The translations under genes and the position numbers were made by a program. A stretch of 64,000 nt of DNA from Rhizobiales bacterium Y(2018) (GTDB taxonomy: Bacteria; Pseudomonadota; Alphaproteobacteria; Rhizobiales; Aestuariivirgaceae): positions 124,001 through 188,000 of the forward strand of contig SCPD01000014.1 of assembly GCA_005502925.1 (NCBI GenBank), read 5' to 3'. Below, piece by piece: positions 8,835-17,668 of this stretch. Numbering within the stretch: the stretch's first letter is position 1; each line of letters starts with the position of its first letter. The notes beneath the pieces are model-generated. The model was not told the DNA's origin, ran no database searches, and worked only from the letters and a program-made list of their open reading frames with translations.

Positions 8835-9685
8835 GGGGTGCGCCTGGTCTTGAGCTTGGGGTCGAGCGCGTCGCGCAGGGCTTCGCCGAGGAAGGTGAAG
8901 CCCAAGGTCGCGATCACGAGAGGAATGCCGGCGGCGATGACCAGCGCCGGATTGCTGCGCAGGGACGTGTAGCCCTCATTGAGGATGGTGCCCCAGCTGG
9001 GCGTCGGCGGCTTCACGCCGAGGCCCAGATAGGAGAGCGCCGCTTCGAGGGCCACGACGGACGGGATGTCCATGCTCACCAGGATGACGAGCGGCCCCAG
9101 CACATTGGGCAGGAGATGGATGCCGACGATGCGCGGCAGGCTCGCGCCCATCGCCTGCTCGGCGAGGATGAATTCGCTGCGCCGAAGCGACAGCGTCTGG
9201 GCGCGCACCAGCCGGCCATAGACGGGAATGGAGATGACGGCGATGACGAAGATGAGCGTCGAGGTGCCGGGTCCCAGAATGACGATGACGGTGAGGGCGA
9301 AGAGGATGAGGGGAATGGCGTTCAAGGAGTCGAAGAAGAAGATGAGAAGGGCGTCGAGCCAGCGCGGCCCGTAGCCCGCGAGAATGCCGAGGATGAGGCC
9401 GATGAAGGCGCCGATACCGATCGAGAAGACGGCGATGCCCATGGCGACGCGGGCACCATGGATGATGCGGGACAGCGTGTCGCGGCCGAGCTGGTCGGTG
9501 CCGAGCCAATGCGCCGCCGAGGGGCCTTGCAGCTTGTTGATGATGTCGATCTTGGCCGGGTCATAGGGCGCCACCACATCGGCGAAAATCGCCGCGCCCA
9601 GCACGATGATGACGAGCACCAGGCCCAGAAGACCGAAGGGATCGCGCGTGACGCGCTTAAATATCTCAAGCGCCCCGGAAGGCAT
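8831..9685 (-). CDS. ABC transporter permease (DppC/OppC-like)
   Basis: 284-residue inner-membrane permease with about six helices. The N-terminal part (FGLLGLVLVIIVLGAAIFADVV) is typical of DppC, followed by the HWLGTDQLGRDTLSRIIHGARV motif (ending in the start of the transmembrane domain) and the EAA-type loop ILAEQAMGASLPRIVGIHLLP. The C-terminus reads GEALRDALDPK. It overlaps the upstream DppB-like gene by about 20 bases and the downstream ATPase gene by four. Confidence 0.93.
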   Translation of the reverse strand: MPSGALEIFKRVTRDPFGLLGLVLVIIVLGAAIFADVVAPYDPAKIDIINKLQGPSAAHWLGTDQLGRDTLSRIIHGARVAMGIAVFSIGIGAFIGLILGILAGYGPRWLDALLIFFFDSLNAIPLILFALTVIVILGPGTSTLIFVIAVISIPVYGRLVRAQTLSLRRSEFILAEQAMGASLPRIVGIHLLPNVLGPLVILVSMDIPSVVALEAALSYLGLGVKPPTPSWGTILNEGYTSLRSNPALVIAAGIPLVIATLGFTFLGEALRDALDPKLKTRRTP

Positions 9686-10619
9686 CTCTGATCCTCGGAT
9701 CGAGCCGCGCGATCAGGAGATCGGCGGCAATGGTGAGTGTGACATAGATGGCGGTCATGACCAGCACGGCGCCCATGACGACAGGATAGTTGCGCAAGGC
9801 CACGGCACTGGTGACGAGCTTGCCGATGCCGGGCCTGGAGAAGATGACCTCGACGAAGACGGCGCTGGAAATGAGCCCGCCGAGGCTGACGGCGAGCAGC
9901 GACAAAGTCGGGATGAGCGCGATGCGCAGGCCGTATTTGGTGACGATCTTCCATTCCGGCACGCCGAAAGCGCGCGCCGTGCGGATATGCGGCTCGCTCA
10001 TGACGTCGAGCATCGACGCGCGCACCAGGCGCGCAAGGTAGCCGACCCAGGTGAAGCCGATGGCGAAGGCGGGCAGAATGAGCGCCTGGACCTGGCTCAT
10101 GATGTCGCCATCCTCGCCATCGCCGATCGCCGGCAGCCAGTTGAGCTTCACGGCGAAAATGAGCAGCGCATAGATGGCGACGACATAATAGGGCAGCGAA
10201 ATGGTGCCGACGGAAATGAGGCTCGTCAACCGGTCGACCCAGGTGCCGCGCTTCAGCACCGCGAGGCAGCCGAGCGGAATGGCGAGCAAGGTCGCCCAGC
10301 CGAGACCAGCGACGCACAGGATCAGCGTATTGGGCAGCACTTCCCAGATCTCGGCCGCCACCGGGCGGTTCGACATCACATCGATGCCGAGATTGCCGGT
10401 GAGCACATTGGCGAAGAAGTTGTAGACCTGGATGATATAAGGCTGGTCGAGGCCCATCTCGCGGGTGAGCCTGTCGATCATTTCCTGGGTGGCGCGCGGG
10501 CCCAGCGCGGCGCGCGCCGGATTGCCCGGCACGATGAAGACCGCCGCATACATCGCGAACATGACACCGATGAGGATCAGAAGTCCGAGGCCGATGCGTT
10601 TGATGGTGTAAGCGAGCAT
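9666..10619 (-). CDS. ABC transporter permease (DppB/OppB-like)
   Basis: 317-residue inner-membrane permease. It begins MLAYTIKRIGLGLLILIGVMF, the standard DppB first helix, and carries the EAA loop region ARAFGVPEWKIVTKYGLRIALIP and a terminal DPRIRDAF. I chose the ATG at 10619 because it starts the conserved helix and is preceded by GGGAAAGG; the frame runs to 10670 but those extra residues overlap the hydrolase gene. Only 16 bases separate it from that hydrolase, so the two are co-transcribed. Confidence 0.93.
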   Translation of the reverse strand: MLAYTIKRIGLGLLILIGVMFAMYAAVFIVPGNPARAALGPRATQEMIDRLTREMGLDQPYIIQVYNFFANVLTGNLGIDVMSNRPVAAEIWEVLPNTLILCVAGLGWATLLAIPLGCLAVLKRGTWVDRLTSLISVGTISLPYYVVAIYALLIFAVKLNWLPAIGDGEDGDIMSQVQALILPAFAIGFTWVGYLARLVRASMLDVMSEPHIRTARAFGVPEWKIVTKYGLRIALIPTLSLLAVSLGGLISSAVFVEVIFSRPGIGKLVTSAVALRNYPVVMGAVLVMTAIYVTLTIAADLLIARLDPRIRDAFRGA

Positions 10620-10635
10620 GGCCTTTCCCGCCGCT

Positions 10636-12648
10636 TCAACAGTAGTCGCGTTTAATGGTGCGCGTCGCACCCTTGCTGTGGATGACGCGGCCCTTCTCGC
10701 GCGCCTCGATCTGCCAGGTCAGATAGAAGTTCTCGTGATCGGCGGTGAGCTCGGTGCGTGATTTCGCTTCCATGTCGGAGGGACCGCTTTTGATCGCCCA
10801 AGCATATTCGGTCACGAGCTTCGCCGACAAGGGATCGTCGGGATGAATGAAGAAGGTATCGTTATTCCAGGACGAGGTGAGGATGCCGCGATCGTCGATC
10901 GATTGCGCGCCGCCGTCGCTTCTGAGCTTGATGGTCCGCAGCCCTGAGCCCAGATCGTCCTCGACGGTCTTGGATACCGCGCCTGCGGTGACGTCGGTCG
11001 TGGGAACCGGCGGGGCGATCTCGGCCGGCTCGAATCTCACCGATGTGTCGCGGGCGCCTGCCGGGCGCACCGGCAGGCGGATGGTCGACAGGCCGGTCCT
11101 GATCGTCGCGGTGGCGAGCGTCGGTTGCGGCCACAGGACGAACCAATGCTGGGTGGCGAGCGCCAAGCGGATGCGATGGCCGGCGGGGATTTCGCGGGCG
11201 AAATCGTTGAGCTTCAACTTGACCTTGAAGGGTTTGCCGAGCGGGCAATCTTCCGGGAACTCATGGCTGTTGCGGTGGCTCAGATTGAGCACGCCATAGG
11301 TCATCATCGCCGAGGTGCCGTCCGGATAGACGTCACACAGCCGCGCGGCGAGATTGACCTTCGGCACGTCGACGGTGAGCTCGAGCTCGATTTCAGGCGC
11401 GCCCAGGAGCGTGATCGCTTCAGTGAGCGGCTCGGTGTCGAAACACAAAGCCTGGCCGTCCTCGCGGCGCTGGTCGATGGCGAGATCAGGCGAAGTGCCG
11501 CCATAGCCGCCCCAGCGGCCGCAATCGGTGCCGGCGGTGGCGGGCGAACGCACCGACCGTTCGGCGCCGGACTTCGGTTCGCGATCGAGACCGATCGGAT
11601 TGAGATAACGCGTCTGCCAGTCGATGCGGGGGCTCGGCCAGGCCTCCTCGGCGACCCAGTGGCCCTTATGCGTTTCGTAATAGGGACGAGGGCGTTCCTC
11701 CTCGATGACGAAGACGCGATAGAGCGGCTCATCCATGATGCCGGTCGCTTCGCCGGCCAGCCAGTATTTCCACCAGCGCAGCGCTTCCTGGAGATAGCCG
11801 ATCTGCGGGCCCGGATTGCCGCGGCAGGGAAAGGCATGTGTCCACGGGCCCATGATGGCGCGTTTGGGCGAAGACAGGCCTTCGAGCAGGCGGGCGACGG
11901 AATTGGAGTAGCTGTCCTCCCAGCCGCACACCGCCAGCACGGCGCATTCGATCTTCGAGAAATCCTCGCAGACCGAGCCCTGTTTCCAGTAAGCGTCGCG
12001 GCGCTGATGCCGGAGCCAGTGCTCCGACCAGGATGTGTTGGCGTCGAGACGTTTCAGCCACATGTCGCGCCAGGCATCGCCGACGATCTGTGGATCGGGC
12101 GGCATGGCGTTCTTCACCAGCATGAAGTTCGACCACATCTCATCTTCGGTGATGAGAGCGCCGCCCATGTAATGGACGTCGTCGGCGTAGCGGTCGTCGG
12201 TCGAGCACAATGTGATGATCGCCTTCAGCGCCGGCGGGCGGCGGGCGGCGACCTGGAGCGAATTGAAGCCGCCCCAGGAAATGCCGACCATGCCGACATT
12301 GCCGTTGCACCAGGGCTCGGCGGCGAGCCGTGCGATGATCTCGCAGGCGTCCTCCTGTTCGCGCGGGAGATATTCATCGGCGAGAAGGCCGTCCGAATCG
12401 CCGGCGCCCCGGATATCGACGCGACAAACGGCGACGCCGAAGCCCGCCCAATAGGCCTGGATCTCGACATCGCGGAAGACGGTGCCGTCACGCCGGCGAT
12501 AGGGCACCATCTCGACGACGAGCGGCACCTTGTCCTTCGTCTTCGGTTTCCACAAAGTGGTCGCGATCCGCGTGCCGTCGGCGAGGGTGATCCACAAAGG
12601 ATCGACGACCTCCACCGCATAGGGGAATTCTGTTCTTATATCCGCCAT
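10636..12648 (-). CDS. CocE/NonD-family hydrolase (X-Pro dipeptidyl-peptidase S15-like)
   Basis: 670-residue serine hydrolase. The alpha/beta-hydrolase domain comes first (ITLADGTRIATTLWKP; DIRGAGDSDG). The nucleophile elbow is GISWGGF near residue 125. The probable acid is in GWEDSY and the probable His in GPWTH near residue 268. A C-terminal jelly-roll domain (from ~380) is typical of CocE and S15 peptidases. No secretion signal is seen, so it is probably cytoplasmic. It leads an operon with a peptide-type importer and TetR gene, suggesting it cleaves the imported ester, amide or peptide. The family includes cocaine esterase, glutaryl-acylases and X-Pro peptidases, so the substrate is open. 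Confidence 0.9.
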   Translation of the reverse strand: MADIRTEFPYAVEVVDPLWITLADGTRIATTLWKPKTKDKVPLVVEMVPYRRRDGTVFRDVEIQAYWAGFGVAVCRVDIRGAGDSDGLLADEYLPREQEDACEIIARLAAEPWCNGNVGMVGISWGGFNSLQVAARRPPALKAIITLCSTDDRYADDVHYMGGALITEDEMWSNFMLVKNAMPPDPQIVGDAWRDMWLKRLDANTSWSEHWLRHQRRDAYWKQGSVCEDFSKIECAVLAVCGWEDSYSNSVARLLEGLSSPKRAIMGPWTHAFPCRGNPGPQIGYLQEALRWWKYWLAGEATGIMDEPLYRVFVIEEERPRPYYETHKGHWVAEEAWPSPRIDWQTRYLNPIGLDREPKSGAERSVRSPATAGTDCGRWGGYGGTSPDLAIDQRREDGQALCFDTEPLTEAITLLGAPEIELELTVDVPKVNLAARLCDVYPDGTSAMMTYGVLNLSHRNSHEFPEDCPLGKPFKVKLKLNDFAREIPAGHRIRLALATQHWFVLWPQPTLATATIRTGLSTIRLPVRPAGARDTSVRFEPAEIAPPVPTTDVTAGAVSKTVEDDLGSGLRTIKLRSDGGAQSIDDRGILTSSWNNDTFFIHPDDPLSAKLVTEYAWAIKSGPSDMEAKSRTELTADHENFYLTWQIEAREKGRVIHSKGATRTIKRDYC

Positions 12649-12655
12649 GGCGTTT

Positions 12656-12681
12656 CCTTGTTGAACGAATGTATAACAAGG
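12656..12681. promoter_or_regulatory. Inverted repeat upstream of the hydrolase/peptide-importer operon
   Basis: CCTTGTT ... AACAAGG arms are separated by 12 bases, just 5' of the operon's first ATG. The inner core GTTGAAC is shared with a cleaner palindrome at 24676. A TetR operator is plausible because the operon ends in a TetR gene. No binding evidence exists. Confidence 0.4.
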
Positions 12682-12761
12682 AATGGCGGAGTTTCAACGG
12701 CATATTTTCACTTTTTCGTTGAAGCATGACTTCCGGCGGGGGAGGGCGTCGCGGCCGGCGC

Positions 12762-13463
12762 CTAACGTGTCGAAAGGACTTGCCCGTCGCGCATGCCGAC
12801 GATCTCGGCGGCGACATGCGCCTCGAGCCTCGCGACATAGGCATCGGCAATGCCGAGACTGGCGAGGCTCACCACCGTCTGGTGCAGATAGGCCGCGCCA
12901 GACCCGATGGAGCCGCAAGCCCGCGCCAGCATATGGGCCTGCTCGGCCAGGGATTTCTCCACGAACATTCGGCTTTCGACGGGCTCGGCCCAGCAGGCGA
13001 GTGCGCGTATAGGCCCCTCGGCCGTGTCGAGATCGATCCAGCGCAGGGAATGCCTGTCCTCTTCCCCGTCGACCTCCCGCTTCAGCAGGCACATCAATTG
13101 CGCCTGGCGGTCGTCCGGCGCCAGTCGCAAGGCGAGGCCGGTGCAGGTTCCGCCCTTGCGCAACGCCATCATCAGTCCGGGCCGCTCCGGGCTGCCGCGC
13201 CAGCGCCTGATCTCCATGCAGAACTCGCGCCGCCAGCCGCGTGCTTCCGCCCGACGGCTCTCCACCGCGGCAAAGGCAGGGCGCCACAGGAGCGAGCCAT
13301 AGGCGAAGACCCAGAACGGCCCATTTCCTGCGTCGTCCAGAAGCTTCGCGGCGACCGCCTGATAGTCCGCCTCGGCGTAATAGGAGACCCCGGACTCCGG
13401 TCCGAGCTTCGGTTCCGGGCGCTCGCACAGGGCCACCAGTTCCGGCGAGAGACTGGTCCCCAT
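12762..13463 (-). CDS. chaC: Gamma-glutamylcyclotransferase (ChaC-like)
   Basis: 233-residue cytoplasmic enzyme of the ChaC family, which releases 5-oxoproline from gamma-glutamyl compounds, classically glutathione. The diagnostic substrate loop is VFAYGSLLWRP near residue 52. It is followed by CMEIRRWRGSPERPG and GLALRL, and the family C-terminus LASLGIADAYV. An in-frame start at 13505 exists. I prefer the ATG at 13463 because a small ORF stops two bases before it and AGGGA lies about eight bases upstream, giving a coupled two-gene operon. Confidence 0.88.
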   Translation of the reverse strand: MGTSLSPELVALCERPEPKLGPESGVSYYAEADYQAVAAKLLDDAGNGPFWVFAYGSLLWRPAFAAVESRRAEARGWRREFCMEIRRWRGSPERPGLMMALRKGGTCTGLALRLAPDDRQAQLMCLLKREVDGEEDRHSLRWIDLDTAEGPIRALACWAEPVESRMFVEKSLAEQAHMLARACGSIGSGAAYLHQTVVSLASLGIADAYVARLEAHVAAEIVGMRDGQVLSTR

Positions 13464-13465
13464 GA

Positions 13466-13645
13466 TCAATCCCTGCCGCGCCATCGGCGCGTTTCGTAAT
13501 ACCACATGGCATCCGTGTCGGAGAGCCCGAGCAGATCGAAATGAATCCGATCAGGTGTGATTTCGGGGGCCGCGGGAGGCGGCGGTGCGTCGGTGACCGG
13601 CGTGGGGTGCAGGACGGTGGACAATATTGATCTGATGCTCAGCAT
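13466..13645 (-). CDS. Small hypothetical protein, 59 residues, coupled to chaC
   Basis: ATG at 13645 is preceded by AAAGGA at proper spacing. The ORF reads MLSIRSILSTVLHPTPV, a proline/alanine linker, then a hydrophilic end with HFDLLGLSDTDAMWYYETRR and a final WRGRD. It stops with TGA two bases before the chaC ATG, the arrangement of a translationally coupled gene. It has no signal peptide, no clear membrane helix and no domain I recognise. The well-defined RBS, the tight junction and the aromatic C-terminal motif argue for a real gene. Function unknown; a role tied to glutathione turnover is only a guess from position. Confidence 0.55.
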   Translation of the reverse strand: MLSIRSILSTVLHPTPVTDAPPPPAAPEITPDRIHFDLLGLSDTDAMWYYETRRWRGRD

Positions 13646-13800
13646 TGTCGGGGTTCCTTTGCTTGACTAGTATTCCTTGGGGGCAAGGATGCCGTAGCCG
13701 CGTGAACTGCGCCGAGGCCGAGCATGAAGTCTTGCCTCCAGAAGCCCGTCGGAAGTCCGTCTCTCCGTGAATTCGTCATGAATTCGGTTTCCGGGCCCAG

Positions 13801-15747
13801 ATGCTACCATGCTGGACGGGTATCGTGACCTGGTCGCTCCAGCTCCTGGGCGGCTTTGCGCTCAAGCGGGACGGCGAGGCCGTTGACCTGCCACGTCGCA
13901 AGGACCGCTTCCTGCTCAGCTTCCTCTGTCTCTCCGGGCGCCCGCTTTCGCGTGACAGGCTGGCCGGCCTTCTGTGGGCCGACCGGGCGGAGGAGCAGGC
14001 GCGCGGCAGCCTCCGGCAGTCGCTTGCCGCGCTGCGCACGGCTTTCGGCGATGACGCCGATCATGTGCTGGCGGCCGGACGCGACAGCGTGGGCGTGAAG
14101 CCCCTCGCCTTGCGCACCGATGTCGAGGCATTCGAACGTGCCGCCGCCGACATCGCCACGCTTGCCGATGCGCCGCGCCTCTATCCCGGCCCGCTGCTGG
14201 ATGGGTTCGAGGCACCAAGCCCCGATTGTGAGCAATGGATGGGCGCCGAACGCCAGAGGCTCGAGGATCTCGCTGTCTCGGTGGTGGAGCGCCTGGCCGG
14301 AATCGAAACCGGCGAGGCGGATACTCAGTCCGCGATCGGACTGGCGCGCCAGCTCCTCGGACGCGATCGGCTATGCGAACCGGCCTACCGCGCGCTGATG
14401 CAGCTTCTGGCCCGGGGCAATAAACGCAACGAGGCGCTGAAACTCTATAGTCAATGCGAAGCCGCGCTGGCGGCGGAGCTCGGTGTCAAAGCGGCGCCGG
14501 AAACGCAAGCACTCTATCACTGCATTCTCGGTGGAGAGTTGCCGGCAGCCGCACCGGCCGAAAAAGCGGCTGCGACCACAGCCGGCGGCGAGCGGCCGTC
14601 CATCGCCATCATGCCCTTCCAGAATATCAGCCGCGAGGCTGATCTCGATGTTTTGTGCGACGGCCTGGCGGAAGACATCACTTCGGGGCTCGGCCGGTTC
14701 AAGCTGTTCGCCGTCATCGACCGTTTCTCGGCGGCCCAGGTTGCGAAATCCACCTCCGACGCGCTCGAGATCGGAAAACGCCTCGGGGTAGATCTCGTCG
14801 TGCAGGGCAGCTTGCAGCGGCTCTCGGATAATCTGCGGTTGACGGTCAGGCTGGTCGACACGGCAACGCGCCTGCAGAAGTGGAGTGGTCAGTTCAGTGT
14901 CAAGGCCGATGAGATTCTGTCGGCGCCGGACAAGATCATGGCCGCTGTCCTGCCCAGCATCAATTCGCAGGTGGAAAGCACCTTGCTCGAGCGCAGCCGC
15001 CGCAAGCCGACGCTCGCGGCCTATGAGCATCTCCTCGTGGGCATCAGGCATTTGCGGGGCTACGAGCCGGACGACAACCGGCTGGCGATCGAGCATTTCG
15101 ACAGGGCGCTCGCCGCGGATCCGGGCTTCGCGCTCGCCATGGCCTATCGCGGTTTCGCCGATATCGTCTATCACGGCTATGACGCGACCCCGCGCGCCAT
15201 TCTCGATGCGTCTCTGGCGCTCATTCGCCGGGCATCCGTACTCGATCCCGAGGAGCCGCGCATCTGGTGGCTGATGGGAACAGCTCTCTCGTACACCGGA
15301 GATCTGGACGCCGAAGAGCAGTGCTATCGCCAGTCGGTCGAGCTCAATCCGAGCGATGCGAATGCGATCGCGGCTCTCGGGCTGGTTCTGGTGGCGCGTG
15401 GCGCGCACGAAGCCGGGCTCACGATGTTCAAAGAAGCCTTCCGGCTCAATCCCTATCACCCGGAATGGTATTGGGTCGATCTCGGCGGTGCTCTCTATGT
15501 CTGCGGCAGATATGAAGAAGCGCTTGCCGCCTTCGCCCATCGGCGCAATCCCCATATCTGGGTACTGAGCCGGATGGCTGCCTGTTATGCGCAACTCGGC
15601 CGTATGGCTGAGGCGAGGGTCGTGGTGGAGAAGATCATGCAGATGAAGCCTGACTTCCGCCTGTCGCAGCAGCGGTCAGGCAGCTGGGGATCGGGCGATA
15701 CGGAGCATTTCCAGGCCGGCATGATCAAGGCTGGCTTGCCGGAATGA
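13801..15747 (+). CDS. BTAD/SARP-like regulator with FlgO-like and TPR domains
   Basis: 648-residue modular protein. Residues ~5-90 form a winged-helix OmpR/SARP-like DNA-binding region (LQLLGGFALKRDG, RGSLRQSLAALRTAFG). Residues ~95-245 are the bacterial transcriptional activation domain with TPR-like helices (EPAYRALMQLLARGNKRNEALKLYSQCEAAL). Residues ~270-380 resemble the FlgO/TolB-N-like module often found in such regulators (PSIAIMPFQNIS, GLAEDITSGLGRF). TPR repeats follow to the end. It stands alone, convergent with the GntR gene. This layout is known in rhizobia as orphan regulators with unknown inputs. A GTG at 13825 is an alternative start. Confidence 0.85.
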   Translation: MLPCWTGIVTWSLQLLGGFALKRDGEAVDLPRRKDRFLLSFLCLSGRPLSRDRLAGLLWADRAEEQARGSLRQSLAALRTAFGDDADHVLAAGRDSVGVKPLALRTDVEAFERAAADIATLADAPRLYPGPLLDGFEAPSPDCEQWMGAERQRLEDLAVSVVERLAGIETGEADTQSAIGLARQLLGRDRLCEPAYRALMQLLARGNKRNEALKLYSQCEAALAAELGVKAAPETQALYHCILGGELPAAAPAEKAAATTAGGERPSIAIMPFQNISREADLDVLCDGLAEDITSGLGRFKLFAVIDRFSAAQVAKSTSDALEIGKRLGVDLVVQGSLQRLSDNLRLTVRLVDTATRLQKWSGQFSVKADEILSAPDKIMAAVLPSINSQVESTLLERSRRKPTLAAYEHLLVGIRHLRGYEPDDNRLAIEHFDRALAADPGFALAMAYRGFADIVYHGYDATPRAILDASLALIRRASVLDPEEPRIWWLMGTALSYTGDLDAEEQCYRQSVELNPSDANAIAALGLVLVARGAHEAGLTMFKEAFRLNPYHPEWYWVDLGGALYVCGRYEEALAAFAHRRNPHIWVLSRMAACYAQLGRMAEARVVVEKIMQMKPDFRLSQQRSGSWGSGDTEHFQAGMIKAGLPE

Positions 15748-15749
15748 AT

Positions 15750-16478
15750 CTATAAGAAGCTGTCCATGCCGGCATGGCGCAAATCGCGCTCGGCCATGTC
15801 GAGGATCTGCGACATCGCCCTGACCGCATCCTCAGGCTGGCGCATGCGCACGGCCTCCACCACAGCGAGATGCAGCGCCAGGGCTTCCGGCGGGTTGGAG
15901 CCGACCGTCTCGGTCGTGTCGAACAGCGAGCTCATGGCGCTGCGCACGACGCCGGCGAGCTGGATGAAGATGATATTGTGGCTCGCGACCAGAAGCGCGG
16001 TATGGAAATCGATATCGGCCTCGATGAAGGCGGCGCGCTCGGTGTGGTCATGCTTCGCCATGCGCTGCCAGGCCTCGTGGATGCGGGCGAGATCGGCGGG
16101 CGTGGCGCGCAAGGCGGCGAGCCGCGCCGCCGCCGGCTCGATGGTGCGGCGGGCCTCGACCAGCGAGGTGGTGATGCCGTGGCTGTCGCCATTGGCGGCG
16201 AGCCAGGCGGCGATATCGGGATCGAGAATGCTCCATTGGGTGCGTGGCGTGACGCTGGTGCCGGCGCGCGGCTTCGAAACCAGCATGCCCTTCGACACCA
16301 GGACCCGGCTCGCCTCGCGGATGACCGTGCGGCTGACACCGAATTCGGTGCAGAGCTCGGCCTCCTTGGGGATCGTCGTGCCCACCGCCCAGTGACCGGT
16401 GATGACGCGCTGCGCCAGTGCTTCGACAATGTCTTTGTGGACGCGGGGTTTGCGGATTCGAATGGGTACCGTCATCAT
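15750..16478 (-). CDS. GntR-family (FadR subfamily) transcriptional regulator
   Basis: 242-residue repressor. The winged helix is at residues ~12-75 (IPKEAELCTEFGVSRTVIREASRVL). The all-helical FCD ligand domain follows (~95-225; EARRTIEPAAARLAA, FIEADIDFHTALLVASHN, LHLAVVEAV), which usually binds carboxylic acids through a metal. It is divergent from the sugar importer, with palindromic AT-rich sequences between them. It resembles galactonate-type (DgoR) regulators in context, so it probably senses a sugar acid and controls the 16.6-22.2 kb genes. Confidence 0.9.
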   Translation of the reverse strand: MMTVPIRIRKPRVHKDIVEALAQRVITGHWAVGTTIPKEAELCTEFGVSRTVIREASRVLVSKGMLVSKPRAGTSVTPRTQWSILDPDIAAWLAANGDSHGITTSLVEARRTIEPAAARLAALRATPADLARIHEAWQRMAKHDHTERAAFIEADIDFHTALLVASHNIIFIQLAGVVRSAMSSLFDTTETVGSNPPEALALHLAVVEAVRMRQPEDAVRAMSQILDMAERDLRHAGMDSFL

Positions 16479-16487
16479 GTAGAAACT

Positions 16488-16530
16488 AATATATCATATT
16501 TATTACCTTTCAAGATCATAATTTTATGAT
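16488..16530. promoter_or_regulatory. Two AT-rich inverted repeats in the GntR/importer divergent promoter
   Basis: AATAT-atc-ATATT spans 16488-16500, and the perfect ATCATAA-tt-TTATGAT spans 16515-16530. The second abuts a TTGACA hexamer at 16530-16535 that could serve as the -35 box of the importer operon. Binding there by the GntR protein would occlude the polymerase. Operator assignment is inference. Confidence 0.5.
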
Positions 16531-16609
16531 TGACAAGTCTGATCAGAATCCGGAGTAATCCCGCTTACGGTCCGCCCAAGGAAGGCGCCGAATTGATGGG
16601 AGTGAGCAA

Positions 16610-17602
16610 ATGGGTTTCGTAAAGAAGATCGCCGCGGTCGGCCTGACCGCGGTCGCCGCGATCGCTTTCACCGCCGCGGCCTATGCCGCCGACGTGAAAA
16701 TCGGCTTCGTCGTGAAACAGCCGGAAGAGCCGTGGTTCCAGGATGAATGGAAATTCGCCGAGCAGGCGGCCAAGGAGAAGGGCTTCGATCTGGTCAAGAT
16801 CGGCGCCGAGGACGGCGAGAAGGTACAGTCGGCCATCGACAATCTGGGCGCGCAAGGTGCTCAGGGCTTCATCATCTGCACGCCCGACGTGAAGCTCGGC
16901 CCCGGCATCGTCGCCAAGGCGGCCGCCAACAATCTCAAGCTGATGACGGTCGACGACCGGCTGCTGGGCGCCGACGGCAATCCGATCGAGGACGTGCCGC
17001 ATATGGGCATCTCGGCGACCAAGATCGGCGAAGCGGTCGGCCAGGCCATCGTCGATGAGGCGAAGAAGCGCGGCTGGGACCTGAAGACGGTCGGCGCCAT
17101 CCGCATCTCCTATGACCAGTTGCCGACGGCGGTCGATCGCGTCGAAGGCGCCATCTCGGTGCTCAAGGCCAATGGTTTCCCGGCCGAGAACATCTTCGAT
17201 GCGCCGCAGGCGAAGACCGACACCGAAGCGGCGCTCAATGCCGCGACGACGGTGCTCAACAAACATGCCGACATCAAGAACTGGGTGGCCTTCGGCCTCA
17301 ATGACGAAGCCGCGCTCGGCGCCGTGCGTGCCTCTGAAAGTGTGGGCATTGCGGCCGCCAATGTGATCGCGGTCGGCATCGGTGGTGCGGAATCGGCGAT
17401 CAACGAGTTCAAGAAGCCGGAGGCAACCGGTTTCGTCGGCACGGTGATCATCTCGCCGAAGCGCCACGGCTACGAGACGGCGCTCAACATGTATGACTGG
17501 ATCGCCAACAGCAAGGAGCCGGAAAAGCTCATCCTGACGGCGGGCCAGCTGGCGCAGCGCGACAATTATCAGGCGGTGCGCAAGGAACTCGGCCTCGAAT
17601 AG
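16610..17602 (+). CDS. araF: Sugar ABC transporter substrate-binding protein (AraF-like)
   Basis: 330-residue periplasmic receptor. The signal peptide spans residues 1-26 (KKIAAVGLTAVAAIAFTAAAYA). The mature protein starts ADVKIGFVVKQPEEPWFQDEW, the hallmark of L-arabinose/D-galactose-binding AraF, and continues IGAEDGEKV, FIICTPDVKLGP and GFVGTVIISPKRHGYETA. ATG at 16610 is preceded by GGGAG. It is the first gene of a three-gene importer. AraF relatives bind both arabinose and galactose, and the downstream galactonate-type enzyme favours galactose or a related sugar or sugar acid. Confidence 0.88.
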   Translation: MGFVKKIAAVGLTAVAAIAFTAAAYAADVKIGFVVKQPEEPWFQDEWKFAEQAAKEKGFDLVKIGAEDGEKVQSAIDNLGAQGAQGFIICTPDVKLGPGIVAKAAANNLKLMTVDDRLLGADGNPIEDVPHMGISATKIGEAVGQAIVDEAKKRGWDLKTVGAIRISYDQLPTAVDRVEGAISVLKANGFPAENIFDAPQAKTDTEAALNAATTVLNKHADIKNWVAFGLNDEAALGAVRASESVGIAAANVIAVGIGGAESAINEFKKPEATGFVGTVIISPKRHGYETALNMYDWIANSKEPEKLILTAGQLAQRDNYQAVRKELGLE

Positions 17603-17668
17603 AGGCACTTCCTCACTTCGTCATGGCCGCCTCAAGGGCGGCCATGACGGGTTGTGAGATGCAGAGAC

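Noticed and set aside
11125-12729. Long plus-strand frame opposite the CocE-type hydrolase
   Set aside because: The hydrolase has catalytic motifs and operon context. The antisense frame shows no motif and no RBS.
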